Positions 42,641-52,634 of a stretch of DNA of 64,000 nucleotides are shown piece after piece. The DNA comes from Sphingobium cloacae (lineage in GTDB: Bacteria > Pseudomonadota > Alphaproteobacteria > Sphingomonadales > Sphingomonadaceae). The notes beneath the pieces are model-generated. The model did not search any database. It was not told the DNA's origin and worked only from the letters and a program-made list of their open reading frames with translations. A program made the translations under genes and the position numbers. The stretch lies in assembly GCF_002355855.1 (NCBI RefSeq), contig NZ_AP017655.1:2013501-2077500 (forward strand), read 5' to 3'. Within the stretch, counting starts at the first letter, position 1, and every line of letters starts with the position of its first letter.

Positions 42641-43852
42641 ATGTCGCAGACGTTGAATGAGCAGACCATTGCACTCGTCAAGGCCACCGTTCCCGCGCTG
42701 GAAGCGCATGGGCTGGACATCGTGCACGAAATGTATGGGCGCATGTTCCAGAACCCCGACATCCGCGACCTGTTCAACCAGTCGCATCATGGCGACGCCG
42801 GGTCGCAGCCTCGCGCGCTGACGGGCGCGATCCTCGCCTATGCCAGCAATATCGACAATCTGGGCGCTCTGGCCCCCGCCGTCGAGCGGATCGCGCAGAA
42901 GCATGTGGGCCTGCAGATTTTGCCGGAGCATTATCCGCATGTCGCCGAGGCGCTGCTGGGCGCGATCAAGGCGGTACTGGGCGACGCGGCGACCGATGAG
43001 ATATTGGCCGCATGGGGCGAGGCTTACTGGTTCCTCGCCAACATCCTGATCGCGCGGGAAAAGCGCGTCTATGAGGAGCAGAAGGGGGCCGAAGGCGGCT
43101 GGAACGGCTGGCGCGAGTTCCGCGTCGAACGGGTGGTTCGCGAAAGCAGCGTCATCCGGTCCTTCATACTGCGTCCGGCCGACGGAGGGCCGGTGATCCG
43201 GCACAAGGCGGGGCAATATCTGACCTTCTGGTTCGAGATTCCGGGACATCCTCCGGTCAAGCGCAACTATTCCATTTCGGACGCGGCCAATGGCGAAACC
43301 TATCGCATTTCGGTGAAGCGCGAGCCGATGGGGCTGGCTTCGGGATGGCTGCACGACCATGTAACAGAGGGAACGATCCTGAAAGTCGCGCCACCGGCGG
43401 GCGAGTTCTTCCTGGCCGAGCATCCGGAGCGTCCGGCGGTACTGCTGTCGGGCGGGGTCGGACTGACGCCGATGGTCGCGATGCTGGAGACGATCGCATC
43501 GCGCCATCCGCAGCTTCCCACATGGTACATCCATGGCACGCATGACCGCGAAACCCATGCGATGCGCGACCATGTGCGCGCCGTCGCGGCGAAAGGGAGC
43601 GCGATCAAGGTCGTGGATTTCCACCAGACGCCGCTGGCCGGGGAAGTGGCCGGGCAGGATTATGACTATCCGGGGATCGTCACCGACGAATGGCTGATCG
43701 CCAACACGCCGGTGGGCGAGGCGGATTATTATATCTGCGGGCCGCGTCCCTTCCTGCGCGCCGCCGTTTCCGCGCTGTCGCTCGCCGGCGTGGAAGCGGG
43801 GCGCATCCATTATGAATTCTTCGGGCCGGCGGACGAATTGCTCGCCGCCTAG
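42641..43852 (+). CDS. hmp: Flavohaemoglobin (nitric oxide dioxygenase)
   Basis: 403 residues in three domains: a globin (residues 1-145) with B10 Tyr near residue 32 and proximal His88 in IAQKHVGLQI; an FAD-binding barrel with YSISDAANGE in the RNYSIS motif; and an NAD(P) domain with LLSGGVGLTPMVAML and YYICGPRPFL. It oxidises NO to nitrate. The strong AAGGAGG at 42629-42635, six bases before the ATG at 42641, sets the start, six codons after the frame's first possible start. It is the enzymatic core of the operon. Confidence 0.97.
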   Translation: MSQTLNEQTIALVKATVPALEAHGLDIVHEMYGRMFQNPDIRDLFNQSHHGDAGSQPRALTGAILAYASNIDNLGALAPAVERIAQKHVGLQILPEHYPHVAEALLGAIKAVLGDAATDEILAAWGEAYWFLANILIAREKRVYEEQKGAEGGWNGWREFRVERVVRESSVIRSFILRPADGGPVIRHKAGQYLTFWFEIPGHPPVKRNYSISDAANGETYRISVKREPMGLASGWLHDHVTEGTILKVAPPAGEFFLAEHPERPAVLLSGGVGLTPMVAMLETIASRHPQLPTWYIHGTHDRETHAMRDHVRAVAAKGSAIKVVDFHQTPLAGEVAGQDYDYPGIVTDEWLIANTPVGEADYYICGPRPFLRAAVSALSLAGVEAGRIHYEFFGPADELLAA

Positions 43853-43867
43853 GGAAAGGATTTCCGC

Positions 43868-44332
43868 ATGGACGACTTCATCCTGGCGCGCGTCCTTCAT
43901 GTCGTCGCAGTGCTGATGTGGATCGGCGGCGTGGCGTTCGTGACGCTGGTGGTGATGCCGTCCGTGCGGGCCGGGCATGAGCCGGAGGACAGGCTGGCGG
44001 CCTTTCACCGGATAGAGGGCCGCTTCGCCCCGCAGGCGCGGTGGTGGGTGCTGATCGCGGGGGCGAGCGGGCTGTGGATGACGTGGCGGGCGGATATATG
44101 GGACCGTTTCGCCGATCCGCGCTTCTGGTGGATGCACGCCATGCTGATCCTCTGGCTGCTCTTCGCGGCGATGCTGTTCGTGGTGGAGCCTTTGTTCCTG
44201 CACCGGCGGCTTAAGGCGTCCGCCGATCCCGCCGCGGATTTCGCACGGATGGAACGGATGCACCGGATCGCGCTGGCGGCGTCCATCGTGACGGTGATCG
44301 GCGCTGTCGGGGGCAGTCACGGTCTTTTTTGA
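43868..44332 (+). CDS. CopD-like four-helix membrane protein
   Basis: 154 residues with four hydrophobic helices: ARVLHVVAVLMWIGGVAFVT, WWVLIAGASGLWMTW, WWMHAMLILWLLFAAMLFVV and LAASIVTVIGAVGGSHGLF. The first helix with H and W/G spacing resembles CopD/DUF2269-type proteins, possibly haem- or metal-binding. It is the last gene of the operon, 15 bp after hmp, and is likely membrane support for NO detoxification or respiration; the exact function is unknown. The terminator follows 60 bp later. Confidence 0.7.
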   Translation: MDDFILARVLHVVAVLMWIGGVAFVTLVVMPSVRAGHEPEDRLAAFHRIEGRFAPQARWWVLIAGASGLWMTWRADIWDRFADPRFWWMHAMLILWLLFAAMLFVVEPLFLHRRLKASADPAADFARMERMHRIALAASIVTVIGAVGGSHGLF

Positions 44333-44391
44333 AGAAGGGCCATGCGGGCGGCGCGGAAACGGCTATCGATCGAGAAGGAACATCAAACAAA

Positions 44392-44428
44392 AGAGGCCGG
44401 AAGCATATGCCCCGGCCCCTTTTTTTTT
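44392..44428. terminator. Bidirectional intrinsic terminator between the NO operon and ndk
   Basis: GGCCGG (44395-44400) pairs with CCGGCC (44412-44417) and the stem extends by flanking purines and pyrimidines with one mismatch; a run of nine T follows on the + strand. On the minus strand the stem is followed by TCTTTTGTTT. It lies between convergent transcription units. Confidence 0.85.
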
Positions 44429-44451
44429 GGATTTTACGCCTGATATCAGGA

Positions 44452-44874
44452 TCAGCCGACGATCTCTTCCGGCTTGAAGAAATAGGCGATCTCGATCGCG
44501 GCGTTTTCCTCGCTGTCCGAACCATGCACCGAATTGGCTTCGATCGATTCGGCATATTCCTTGCGGATCGTGCCTTCGTCGGCATTGGCCGGGTTGGTGG
44601 CGCCCATGATGTCGCGGTTGCGTTTCACGGCGTCCTCGCCTTCCAGCACCTGCACGACGACCGGGCCGGAGATCATGAAGGCGACCAGATCGGCGAAGAA
44701 GGGGCGTTCCTTGTGGACCGCGTAGAAGCCTTCGGCCTGTTCGCGGCTCATGCGGATGCGCTTCGATGCGACGACGCGCAGGCCCGCTTCCTCCAGCTTC
44801 TTGGTGACGGCGCCCGTCAGGTTGCGACGGGTCGCATCGGGCTTGATGATCGAAAAGGTGCGCGTGACGGCCAT
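44452..44874 (-). CDS. ndk: Nucleoside-diphosphate kinase
   Basis: 140 residues and the classical NDK layout: [19 protein letters not shown] at the start, [40 protein letters not shown] and the catalytic His117 in [13 protein letters not shown]. It balances NTP pools. It is downstream of holC and pepA on the same strand, a conserved alphaproteobacterial order, with a 92-bp gap from holC that may carry its own promoter. Confidence 0.98.
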   Translation of the reverse strand: MAVTRTFSIIKPDATRRNLTGAVTKKLEEAGLRVVASKRIRMSREQAEGFYAVHKERPFFADLVAFMISGPVVVQVLEGEDAVKRNRDIMGATNPANADEGTIRKEYAESIEANSVHGSDSEENAAIEIAYFFKPEEIVG

Positions 44875-44966
44875 GAGACCCGAAAACTCCGAATTGTTGG
44901 GATAAGATCGCGCGCCCTTTAGACCGGGCGGCTTCCCGCCGCAAGAGGCCTATGCGCCGCCGCCCG

Positions 44967-45404
44967 TCAGGCCACGCGAATCCATTTGCGCCCGTCCTGC
45001 CGCCAGAAGCGGGGTTCCACCCCTTCCCGCTTCGCCAGCGTCCGCCAGCTTTCCCGCGCCGCCTCGATCGTGTCGGCATCGAAGAAGTGGAAGGCGCGAT
45101 CGAACCCCAGCGCCTCGTCCCGCCACCGGCCGTCCGCCAGCGCCACATGCCGCGCGCCATTATCCGCCGCGCAGGCGTGAGACAGCAGGATGGGCTGGAC
45201 ATACTCCCGCCCCTCCCCGGCGCGGCCATGCGCAAGGTAGCTCTCGGGCGGCCCGCTCCAAAGCCCGGCGGAAATCCGTGCCAGCTTTTCCGGCTCATCG
45301 GCCACTACCAGCAGCCGCTCCCCCAGGTCCAGGACACGCGCCGCGATGGCGGGCAGCACCTGTTCCACGGGATCGCGGCTCAACTGGTAGAAATCGACCT
45401 GCAT
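44967..45404 (-). CDS. holC: DNA polymerase III chi subunit
   Basis: 145 residues with the HolC pattern: MQVDFYQLSRDPVEQVLPAI, LLVVADEPEKLARISAGLWS, YVQPILLSHACAADN (partial) and EALGFDRAFHFFDADTIEAA. Chi links the polymerase III clamp loader to single-stranded-DNA-binding protein. The ATG at 45404 overlaps the pepA stop (ATGA); the upstream open frame is antisense read-through of pepA and is excluded. Confidence 0.92.
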   Translation of the reverse strand: MQVDFYQLSRDPVEQVLPAIAARVLDLGERLLVVADEPEKLARISAGLWSGPPESYLAHGRAGEGREYVQPILLSHACAADNGARHVALADGRWRDEALGFDRAFHFFDADTIEAARESWRTLAKREGVEPRFWRQDGRKWIRVA

Positions 45405-46849
45405 CAGCCTTCGAACTTGTCCGCCACCAAACGGTCGATCAGCCGCACGCCATAGCCGGTCGCGCCCTTGTCCCACACCGGACCGGGCTTGTCGGCCCAC
45501 ACCATGCCGGCAATGTCGAGATGCGCCCATTTGACGCCATCGTCGACGAACCGCTTGATGAACTGCGCCGCCGTGATCGACCCGGCAAAGCGCGGCCCGA
45601 TATTCTTCATGTCGGCGATCGGGCTGTCGATCAGCTTGTTATAGGCATCCGACAGCGGGAAGCGCCACAGCGGATCGCCCACCGCCTTGCCGGCCGCGAC
45701 CAGATCGTCGGCGAGGCCGTCGTCATTGGAGAAGATGCCCGCATATTCGCTGCCCAGCGACACGATCATCGCGCCCGTCAGCGTGGCTAGGTCGACCAGC
45801 ACCTCGGGATCGTAGGTCTTTTGCGCCCATGTCACTGCATCGCACAGCACCAGCCGTCCTTCGGCATCGGTGTTGAGCACCTCGATGGTCTGGCCGGACA
45901 TAGAGGTCACGATGTCGCCGGGCCGCTGCGCCGCGCCGTCCGGCATATTTTCGACCAGGCCGCAAATGCCGACGACCCGCGCCTTCGCCTTGCGCCCCGC
46001 CAGCGCCTTGATCGCGCCCGCGACCGCGCCCGCGCCGCCCATGTCCCACTTCATGTCCTCCATGCCCGCCGCGGGCTTGATGGAAATGCCGCCGGTATCG
46101 AAGGTCACGCCCTTGCCGACGAACACCACGGGCTTCTTCTGGGCGCCGCCCGTGCCGTCCCATTCCAGCGCCAGCAGGCGCGGCTCGCGCATGGACCCCT
46201 GCGCCACGCCCAGCAACGCGCCCATGCCGAGTTCCGTCATCGCCGCCTTGTCGAGCACGGTGACCTTGACGCCCAGTTCCTCCAGATGCCGGCAGCGTTC
46301 GACGAAGCTTTCCGGATAGAGGATGTTGGCCGGTTCGGACACCAGTTCGCGGGTGAAGGCGACGCCCGCCGCGACGGCGGACAGCCTTTCCCACTCCGCC
46401 CCGGCATCGGCGGCAACGACCGTGATCGTCTGGAGCGTGGGCTTCGCCTTTTCCGGCTGGCGCGTGCGATAGGTATCGATCCGCCAGCCGCGCAGCAAAG
46501 CGCCGTAAGCCAGCCGCGCCGCATCCTTGCCCGAAACGCCCGCCGGAAACTCGACGGCGGCATGAACCGCGCCGCTGGTCGCCAGCTTCGCCGTCAGCGC
46601 GCCGCCCGCCCGTTCCAGATCGGCCTCGCCGCCCGCGCCGATTCCCAGCAGGACGACGCGCAGCACCTTGCCGCCTTCCTCCGCGAAGCTCTCGAAGCTC
46701 GTCCCCGCTTCGCCGGTGAAGCGCGCCGCGGCGGCTCCGGCCGTCAATGTGGACGATGCCGCCAACGGCAAAGCTTCGACCGGGCCCTTCGATACGGCCA
46801 ACACCAGCGTATCGGCGTCGGGGCGGGAGGAGCTGAATGCGATATCCAT
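45404..46849 (-). CDS. pepA: Leucyl aminopeptidase
   Basis: 481 residues of the M17 family. Metal and catalytic motifs are present: VGKGVTFDTGGISIKPAAGM (Lys and Asp ligands), MKWDMGGAGAVAGAI and the signature NTDAEGRLVL with Arg. It removes N-terminal residues from peptides in the cytoplasm as a hexameric two-zinc enzyme. Translationally coupled to holC. It is divergent from lptD, with 189 bp between the starts. Confidence 0.97.
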   Translation of the reverse strand: MDIAFSSSRPDADTLVLAVSKGPVEALPLAASSTLTAGAAAARFTGEAGTSFESFAEEGGKVLRVVLLGIGAGGEADLERAGGALTAKLATSGAVHAAVEFPAGVSGKDAARLAYGALLRGWRIDTYRTRQPEKAKPTLQTITVVAADAGAEWERLSAVAAGVAFTRELVSEPANILYPESFVERCRHLEELGVKVTVLDKAAMTELGMGALLGVAQGSMREPRLLALEWDGTGGAQKKPVVFVGKGVTFDTGGISIKPAAGMEDMKWDMGGAGAVAGAIKALAGRKAKARVVGICGLVENMPDGAAQRPGDIVTSMSGQTIEVLNTDAEGRLVLCDAVTWAQKTYDPEVLVDLATLTGAMIVSLGSEYAGIFSNDDGLADDLVAAGKAVGDPLWRFPLSDAYNKLIDSPIADMKNIGPRFAGSITAAQFIKRFVDDGVKWAHLDIAGMVWADKPGPVWDKGATGYGVRLIDRLVADKFEG

Positions 46850-47038
46850 CCTGGAACCTTTTCTTCATTTCTCATGCGGCCCATGCGGACCCATGCCTGC
46901 CAGATAGGCGGCTTTCTTCGTCTGGCAAAGGCCGTTCGACCGATTTTAGAGCAAAAGAGCCGCCACGACCGATTGCGGCGCGCGCCAAGCAATGCGATAG
47001 GCGATCGCAAAGAAGCGCCCCCGAAAAGGCACAATCCT

Positions 47039-49312
47039 TTGCAAACAACCCTTTCCTCTTCCCTTTTCCGTTCCGCGCTGCTCGCCGGCGCCGCGCTGCC
47101 CATGCTGGCCCTGTCCGCGCAGGCCATGGCGCAGCAGCTCAACGAACCGCAGGCGCCGATCAGCGCGCCCGACGCGCCGGTGCCAGCAACCGATGACGAG
47201 ATTGGCTTCGCCGCGGACTCGCTGGTCTATGACAGCGATACGGAAATCGTGACCGCCAGCGGCAATGTGCAGCTTCTGCGCGAAGGCAACCGGCTGCGCG
47301 CGGACAAGGTGGTGTGGAACCGCAACACGGGCCAGGTGGTGGCGCAGGGCCATGTTTCCGTCACCGATCCGGAAGGCAATACGGCCTATGGCGACCGTTT
47401 CGACGTCACCGATACGCTGAAGGACGGCGCGGTCGACAACATGCTGCTGGTGCTGGAACAGGGCGGCCGCCTCGCCGCTGCCAAGGGCGAGCGCGTCAAC
47501 GGCGTCTATACGCTGCACAAGGCCGCCTATACCGGCTGTTCGGTCGAGGATAGCGACGGCTGCCCCAAGGAGCCCACATGGCAGATCAATGCCGTGAAAG
47601 TGACCTACGACCCCAATCGCCAGCGCGTGACCTATAACCGCGCGACGATCGAGCTGTTCGGCTTGCCGCTGATCCCGCTGCCCGGCCTGTCGCATCCGGT
47701 GGGCGACAATGGCGGCACGGGCCTGCTCATCCCCAATATCCGCTACGACCGCACCAACGGCTTCGAAGTCGCGCTGCCCTATTATTTCAAGCTCGCGCCC
47801 AATCGCGACCTGACCGTCACGCCTCATGTCTATTCCGACACGCTGCCGATGCTGGAAACCAATTTCCGGCACCTGTGGGACCGGGGCGCTTACCAGATCA
47901 CCGGCTATGTCACCCATGGCCGGCGCGTCGGCATCGGCGAGAGGCTGCCGGGCGGAGGCATCAGCACGGCCAATTCGCAAAAGGACCTGCGCGGCTATTT
48001 CGACGCCAGCGGCGGCATGCAGCTGACGCCGGAATGGAGCGTCAACGGATCGCTGCGGGTGGCGACCGACCGCACTTTCCTGCGCCGCTACGACATCAGC
48101 CGGGACGACCGGCTGCGTTCAACCCTGGGCGTGCAGCGGATCGGGACCAACAGCTATTTCTCGCTGGCGGGCTGGGCGGTCCAGACGTTGCGCGCGGGCG
48201 ACCCGCAGGGGCAGACGCCCATCGCGCTGCCCGTCATGGACTATCGCCTGCGGATGGCCGATCCCCTGCTGGGCGGCCGCATCCAGTTGCAGGCAAACAC
48301 GCTGGCCATCACCCGCACCCACGGGCAGGACACGCAGCGCGCCTTCGCCGCGTTCGAATGGAATCTCCGCAAGCTGACCGGCATGGGGCAGGAGGTGAAC
48401 TTCACCACCTATCTGCGCGGCGACGTCTATCACAGCAGCGACAACCTGCTGACCAGCGTGGAGAGCTATCGCGGCCGTCCGGGCTGGCAGGCCCGCGGCA
48501 TCGCCGCCGCCGCCATCGACGTGCGCTGGCCCTTCATCGGCGAAGCGTTCGGCGGGGTGCAGCGGATCACGCCGCGCATCCAGGTCGTTGCCGCGCCGCG
48601 CCTGGCGAATCTGTCCGTCCCCAATGAAGACGCCCGCGCCGTCGACCTGGAGGACAGCAACCTCTTCGCGCTCAACCGCTTCGCGGGCTATGACCGTTTC
48701 GAGGATTCGACCCGCATCACCTATGGCCTCGAATACAGCCTGACCCTGCCCGATTTTGCGCTGGAAAGCATCGTCGGCCAGAGCTATCGCCTCAACAGCC
48801 GGGAAAGCATCCTCCCCGACGGCACGGGCCTGTCGGACCGCACCTCCGACATCGTGGGGCGCACCACCGCCCGCTTCAAGGATTTCATCAGCCTGACCCA
48901 CCGTTTCCGGCTGGACAAGGACAATCTGGCCATCCGCCGCAATGAGATCGACGCGACCGTCGGCAGCCGCAAGACCTATGTCATGCTGGGCTATCTGCGG
49001 CTGAACCGCGACATCGACGACACGCTGGAGGATTTGCGCGACCGTGAGGAACTGCGGCTGGGCGCACGCGTCCAGTTCGCCAAATTCTGGTCTGTGTTCG
49101 GATCGACGGTGATCGACCTGACCGACGCGAAGGAGGACCCGTTCAGCCTGGCCGACGGCTATGAGCCCGTGCGGCACCGGCTCGGCATCGCTTATGAGGA
49201 CGACTGCCTGACGCTGGGCCTCACCTGGCGGCGCGATTATCAGACGACCGGTGACGCCCGAAAGGGCAACGCCTTCCAACTGCGTCTGGCTTTTCGCAAT
49301 ATTGGCATATAA
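47039..49312 (+). CDS. lptD: LPS-assembly protein LptD
   Basis: About 757 residues: a signal peptide ending at AMAQQ (near residue 33), an OstA/LptA-like periplasmic domain (EIGFAADSLVYDSDTEIVTA, VVWNRNTGQVVAQGHVSVTD) and a large C-terminal barrel whose central pattern includes NIRYDRTNGFEVALPYYFKL. With LptE it inserts lipopolysaccharide in the outer leaflet. No ATG precedes the signal peptide; the TTG at 47039, nine bases after AAAAGG, gives a complete one. The next ATG, at 47101, would truncate the signal. First gene of lptD-surA-pdxA-rsmA. Confidence 0.93.
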   Translation: MQTTLSSSLFRSALLAGAALPMLALSAQAMAQQLNEPQAPISAPDAPVPATDDEIGFAADSLVYDSDTEIVTASGNVQLLREGNRLRADKVVWNRNTGQVVAQGHVSVTDPEGNTAYGDRFDVTDTLKDGAVDNMLLVLEQGGRLAAAKGERVNGVYTLHKAAYTGCSVEDSDGCPKEPTWQINAVKVTYDPNRQRVTYNRATIELFGLPLIPLPGLSHPVGDNGGTGLLIPNIRYDRTNGFEVALPYYFKLAPNRDLTVTPHVYSDTLPMLETNFRHLWDRGAYQITGYVTHGRRVGIGERLPGGGISTANSQKDLRGYFDASGGMQLTPEWSVNGSLRVATDRTFLRRYDISRDDRLRSTLGVQRIGTNSYFSLAGWAVQTLRAGDPQGQTPIALPVMDYRLRMADPLLGGRIQLQANTLAITRTHGQDTQRAFAAFEWNLRKLTGMGQEVNFTTYLRGDVYHSSDNLLTSVESYRGRPGWQARGIAAAAIDVRWPFIGEAFGGVQRITPRIQVVAAPRLANLSVPNEDARAVDLEDSNLFALNRFAGYDRFEDSTRITYGLEYSLTLPDFALESIVGQSYRLNSRESILPDGTGLSDRTSDIVGRTTARFKDFISLTHRFRLDKDNLAIRRNEIDATVGSRKTYVMLGYLRLNRDIDDTLEDLRDREELRLGARVQFAKFWSVFGSTVIDLTDAKEDPFSLADGYEPVRHRLGIAYEDDCLTLGLTWRRDYQTTGDARKGNAFQLRLAFRNIGI

Positions 49313-49397
49313 GGATCGGCGTTCCCGCCATCGCTCAGCACGGGTTAAGGCGGACCCGCGCATGACGCGTCGGACCGTATGGAGAGTTTAGTCGACG

Positions 49398-50780
49398 ATG
49401 CATTCTGTTTCCCTGTCGAACCGCATCAGCCGGACCATTGGTTTTGGAGCGCGCGCGCTTTTGCTGTCCACCGCCGTATCTGCGATGGCGCTGTCGAGCA
49501 CGTCGGCGCAGACGGTAGGCGATGACGACATGATCGCGTCGCATCAACTCAACCTGCCGCAGGACATGACCGTCTTCGGCAAGAGCGATCCCAATGTCCG
49601 AAAGGCGACGGCCATCGTCAACGGCCGCATCATCACCGGCACGGACGTGGACCAGCGCCTCGCGCTCATCATCGCGGCCAATGGCGGCAAGGTGTCGGAC
49701 GAAGAGAAGGAAAGGCTGCGCGTCCAGGTGCTCCGCAACCTGATCGACGAAACGCTCCAGATCCAGGAAGCCGCCGCCAACGACATCCGCGTGGCGAAGG
49801 AGGAGATCGACGAAAGCTATCAGCGGGTCGCGGCCAATTTCCGCCAGTCGCCCGCGCAGTTCGATCAGTATCTGCGCGCGCAGGGCAGTTCCGCCGCGAG
49901 CATCAAGCGCCAGATCGAAGGCGAAATGGCGTGGAGCCGCCTGCTCCGCCGCAACATCCAGCCCTTCGTCAATGTGAGCGAGGAGGAAGTGAAGTCGGTC
50001 GTGGACCGGTTGAACGCCTCCAAGGGCGCCGATGAATTCCGCATCGGCGAAATCTACCTGTCCTCCACGCCCGAAAACATGGCGCAGATCGAAGCGAACG
50101 CCCGCAACATCATCGAACAGATCAAGCAGGGCGGCAGTTTCCAGGCCTATGCCCGCCAGTTTTCCGAAGCCTCCACGGCGGCGGTCGGCGGCGATCTGGG
50201 CTGGGTCCGTCCGGGCCAGCTCCCCGACGCGCTGGCGCAGGCGGCCAATGAAATGCAGGTGGGCCAGCTTGCCGGCCCCATCGCGGTGCCGGGCGGCGTG
50301 TCGATCCTCTATGTGATGGACAAGCGCAAGGTGCTGACCGCCGATCCGCGCGATTCGCTGCTCAGCCTGAAACAATTGTCCGTCTCCTTCCCCGCCGGCA
50401 CCACGAAGGAGCAGGCAAGCCAGAAGGCGGGAGCCTTCGCCGCCGCCGTCAAGGACATCAAGGGCTGCGGTCAGGCCAATGAACTGGGCGCGAAGATCGG
50501 CGCCGAGGTCATCGACAATGACAATGTGAAGGTGCGCGACCTGCCGCCGCAGTTGCAGGAAATCCTGCTTGGCCTTCAGGTCGGCGAGGCCACTCCGCCC
50601 TTCGGTTCCATCAACGACGGCGTGCGCGTCCTGATCCTGTGCGGCCGCGACGACGCCAGCGCGGGCGGCGCACCCAATGCCGACCAGATCATGGCGCAGA
50701 TGGAAGAGGAACGGGTCAACAAGCGCGCGCGCATCTATCTGCGCGACCTGCGACGCGATGCCATTATCGAATATAACTGA
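49398..50780 (+). CDS. surA: SurA-type periplasmic chaperone / peptidylprolyl isomerase
   Basis: 460 residues with a signal peptide (cleavage after STSAQ, about residue 36), an N-terminal chaperone region (VNGRIITGTDVDQRLALIIA) and a parvulin domain with ARQFSEASTAAVGGDLGWVR around residue 255. A second, degenerate parvulin-like region follows. SurA escorts outer-membrane proteins to BAM. Placement between lptD and pdxA is the classic order. The ATG at 49398 is the only sensible start. Confidence 0.93.
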   Translation: MHSVSLSNRISRTIGFGARALLLSTAVSAMALSSTSAQTVGDDDMIASHQLNLPQDMTVFGKSDPNVRKATAIVNGRIITGTDVDQRLALIIAANGGKVSDEEKERLRVQVLRNLIDETLQIQEAAANDIRVAKEEIDESYQRVAANFRQSPAQFDQYLRAQGSSAASIKRQIEGEMAWSRLLRRNIQPFVNVSEEEVKSVVDRLNASKGADEFRIGEIYLSSTPENMAQIEANARNIIEQIKQGGSFQAYARQFSEASTAAVGGDLGWVRPGQLPDALAQAANEMQVGQLAGPIAVPGGVSILYVMDKRKVLTADPRDSLLSLKQLSVSFPAGTTKEQASQKAGAFAAAVKDIKGCGQANELGAKIGAEVIDNDNVKVRDLPPQLQEILLGLQVGEATPPFGSINDGVRVLILCGRDDASAGGAPNADQIMAQMEEERVNKRARIYLRDLRRDAIIEYN

Positions 50781-51783
50781 TCCCGCCGCTCTCCCGCCCT
50801 TCGCCGTTTCGCTCGGCGATCCGGCGGGGATCGGACCGGAAATCGTCGCCAAGAGCTGGGTCATGCGCGAGGCGCGCGGCCTGCCGCCTTTCTTCGCGGT
50901 GGGCGATGCCGCCTCCCTTCGCGCGGTGTGGCTCGGCCCCATCGCGGCCGTCAGCACGCCGGAGGAAGCCATGCAGGCCTTCGGTTCCGCCCTTCCCTGC
51001 CTTCAGGTGGCCGAAGCGGGAGAGATCGTTCCGGGCACGCCCAGCATCGACGGCGCCCGCACCGCGCTTCAGGCGCTGGAGGTCGCCGTCGGTCTTGCCC
51101 GTACTGGCTCCGCGGCGGGGATCGTCACCGCGCCGGTCGGCAAGGAACAGCTTTACGGCGTCGGCTTCGCCCATCCGGGGCAAACCGAATTCATTGCCGA
51201 ACGCTGCGGCGTGGCTCCCCATAATGCCGTCATGATGCTGGCCGGGCCATCCCTCAAGGTCGTTCCCGTCACCATCCACATCCCTCTGGCGAACGTGTCC
51301 GACGCCCTCACGATCGACCTCATCCGTGCCCGCGCGCTCACCTCCGTCAAGGGGTTGCAGCGCAATTTCGGTATCGCCCGCCCCCGCCTCATCGTCGCGG
51401 GGCTCAATCCCCATGCGGGCGAAGGCGGCGCGCTGGGCCGGGAAGAAATCGAGATCATCGGTCCCGCCATCGAATCGCTTCGGGCCGAAGGGCTGGACAT
51501 CAAGGGGCCTTTCGCCGCCGACGGACTGTTTCATTCGCGCGCGCGGGAAACCTATGACGCGGCGCTTTGCATGTATCACGATCAGGCGCTGATCCCCCTC
51601 AAGACGCTGCATTTCGACGATGGGGTGAACATGACGCTGGGCCTGCCCATCGTCCGAACCTCGCCCGATCACGGCACCGCCTTTGGCATAGCGGGCAAGG
51701 ACAGCGCCAATCCCGGCGCGATGATGGCCGCGCTCAAAATGGCCGCCGAAGCCGCCCGCGCCCGCATCGCGCATGACAACTGA
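50758..51783 (+). CDS. pdxA: 4-hydroxythreonine-4-phosphate dehydrogenase
   Basis: 341 residues with PdxA motifs: [40 protein letters not shown] (with GQTEF), [20 protein letters not shown] and [20 protein letters not shown]. It takes part in pyridoxal-phosphate synthesis, with divalent metal bound by three His. The ATG at 50758 overlaps the surA end by 23 bases in another frame. The downstream end overlaps rsmA by 11 bases. Confidence 0.95.
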   Translation: MPLSNITDPAALPPFAVSLGDPAGIGPEIVAKSWVMREARGLPPFFAVGDAASLRAVWLGPIAAVSTPEEAMQAFGSALPCLQVAEAGEIVPGTPSIDGARTALQALEVAVGLARTGSAAGIVTAPVGKEQLYGVGFAHPGQTEFIAERCGVAPHNAVMMLAGPSLKVVPVTIHIPLANVSDALTIDLIRARALTSVKGLQRNFGIARPRLIVAGLNPHAGEGGALGREEIEIIGPAIESLRAEGLDIKGPFAADGLFHSRARETYDAALCMYHDQALIPLKTLHFDDGVNMTLGLPIVRTSPDHGTAFGIAGKDSANPGAMMAALKMAAEAARARIAHDN

Positions 51784-52621
51784 GCTTCGCCCGTCCCTGC
51801 CGCCGCTGCGCGACGTCATCGCCGCGCACGGGCTTCAGGCGAGCAAGGCGCTGGGCCAGAATTTCCTGCTGGACGAACAGCTTCTGGACCGCATTGCCGC
51901 CATCCCCGGCCCGCTGAAAGGCGAGCGGGCTTTCGAAGTCGGCCCCGGTCCCGGCGGCCTGACCCGCGCCATCCTGCGGACGGGCGCGCGGCTGGTCGCG
52001 GTGGAGCGGGATTCGCGTTGCCTTCCTGCCCTCGCCGAACTGGAAACGGCCTTCCCCGGTCAGCTTCGCGTGATCCCGGGCGACGCGATGGAAATCGACG
52101 CCCGCGCCGAAGCGGGCGATGGCGCCCATGTCATCGCCAACCTGCCCTATAATGTCGGGACGGCCCTGCTGGTCGGTTGGCTGTCGGCGGGATGGAGCCC
52201 GTTGCCTTGGTGGTCGTCCCTGACCCTGATGTTCCAGATGGAGGTGGCCGAAAGGATCGTCGCGAAACCGGGCGGCGACCATTATGGCCGCCTGGCCGTG
52301 CTGGGTCAGTGGCGTTCCGACGCGCGCATCGCGATGAAGGTGCATCGCAGCGCCTTCACCCCTCCGCCCAAGGTCATGTCGGCGGTCGTCCACATCACCC
52401 CCAAGCCAGCGCCGGAAGGGGTGCAGCTCAAGCATCTCGAACGCTTGACCGCCGCCGCCTTCGGCCAGCGCCGCAAGATGCTGCGCCAGAGCCTGAAGGG
52501 ACTGCCCGGTGCGCTGGACGCGCTGGAAGCCTTGGGTATCGACCCGCAACGCCGCGCCGAAACGGTGAGCGTCGAGGAATTTGTCGCAGCCGCCCGCCAT
52601 CTGGGCGAGGCGGCCGCCTGA
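51773..52621 (+). CDS. rsmA: 16S rRNA dimethyladenosine transferase
   Basis: 282 residues with motif [21 protein letters not shown], the Q-type start [19 protein letters not shown], the catalytic [16 protein letters not shown] (NxxY) and a C-terminal helical domain. RsmA (KsgA) dimethylates two adjacent adenosines in helix 45 of 16S rRNA. It ends the lptD operon and is convergent with the efflux genes, 13 bp apart. Confidence 0.97.
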   Translation: MTTELRPSLPPLRDVIAAHGLQASKALGQNFLLDEQLLDRIAAIPGPLKGERAFEVGPGPGGLTRAILRTGARLVAVERDSRCLPALAELETAFPGQLRVIPGDAMEIDARAEAGDGAHVIANLPYNVGTALLVGWLSAGWSPLPWWSSLTLMFQMEVAERIVAKPGGDHYGRLAVLGQWRSDARIAMKVHRSAFTPPPKVMSAVVHITPKPAPEGVQLKHLERLTAAAFGQRRKMLRQSLKGLPGALDALEALGIDPQRRAETVSVEEFVAAARHLGEAAA

Positions 52622-52634
52622 CCCTGCGTTCCGG

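Noticed and set aside
42110..44320. A 736-codon minus-strand open frame across the NO-defence operon
   Set aside because: It spans several genes on the opposite strand that have ribosome sites, family motifs and an operator; composition is typical of antisense.
45821..47038. A 400-codon upstream extension of the LptD frame
   Set aside because: This part is antisense to pepA; the signal peptide begins only after 47039.
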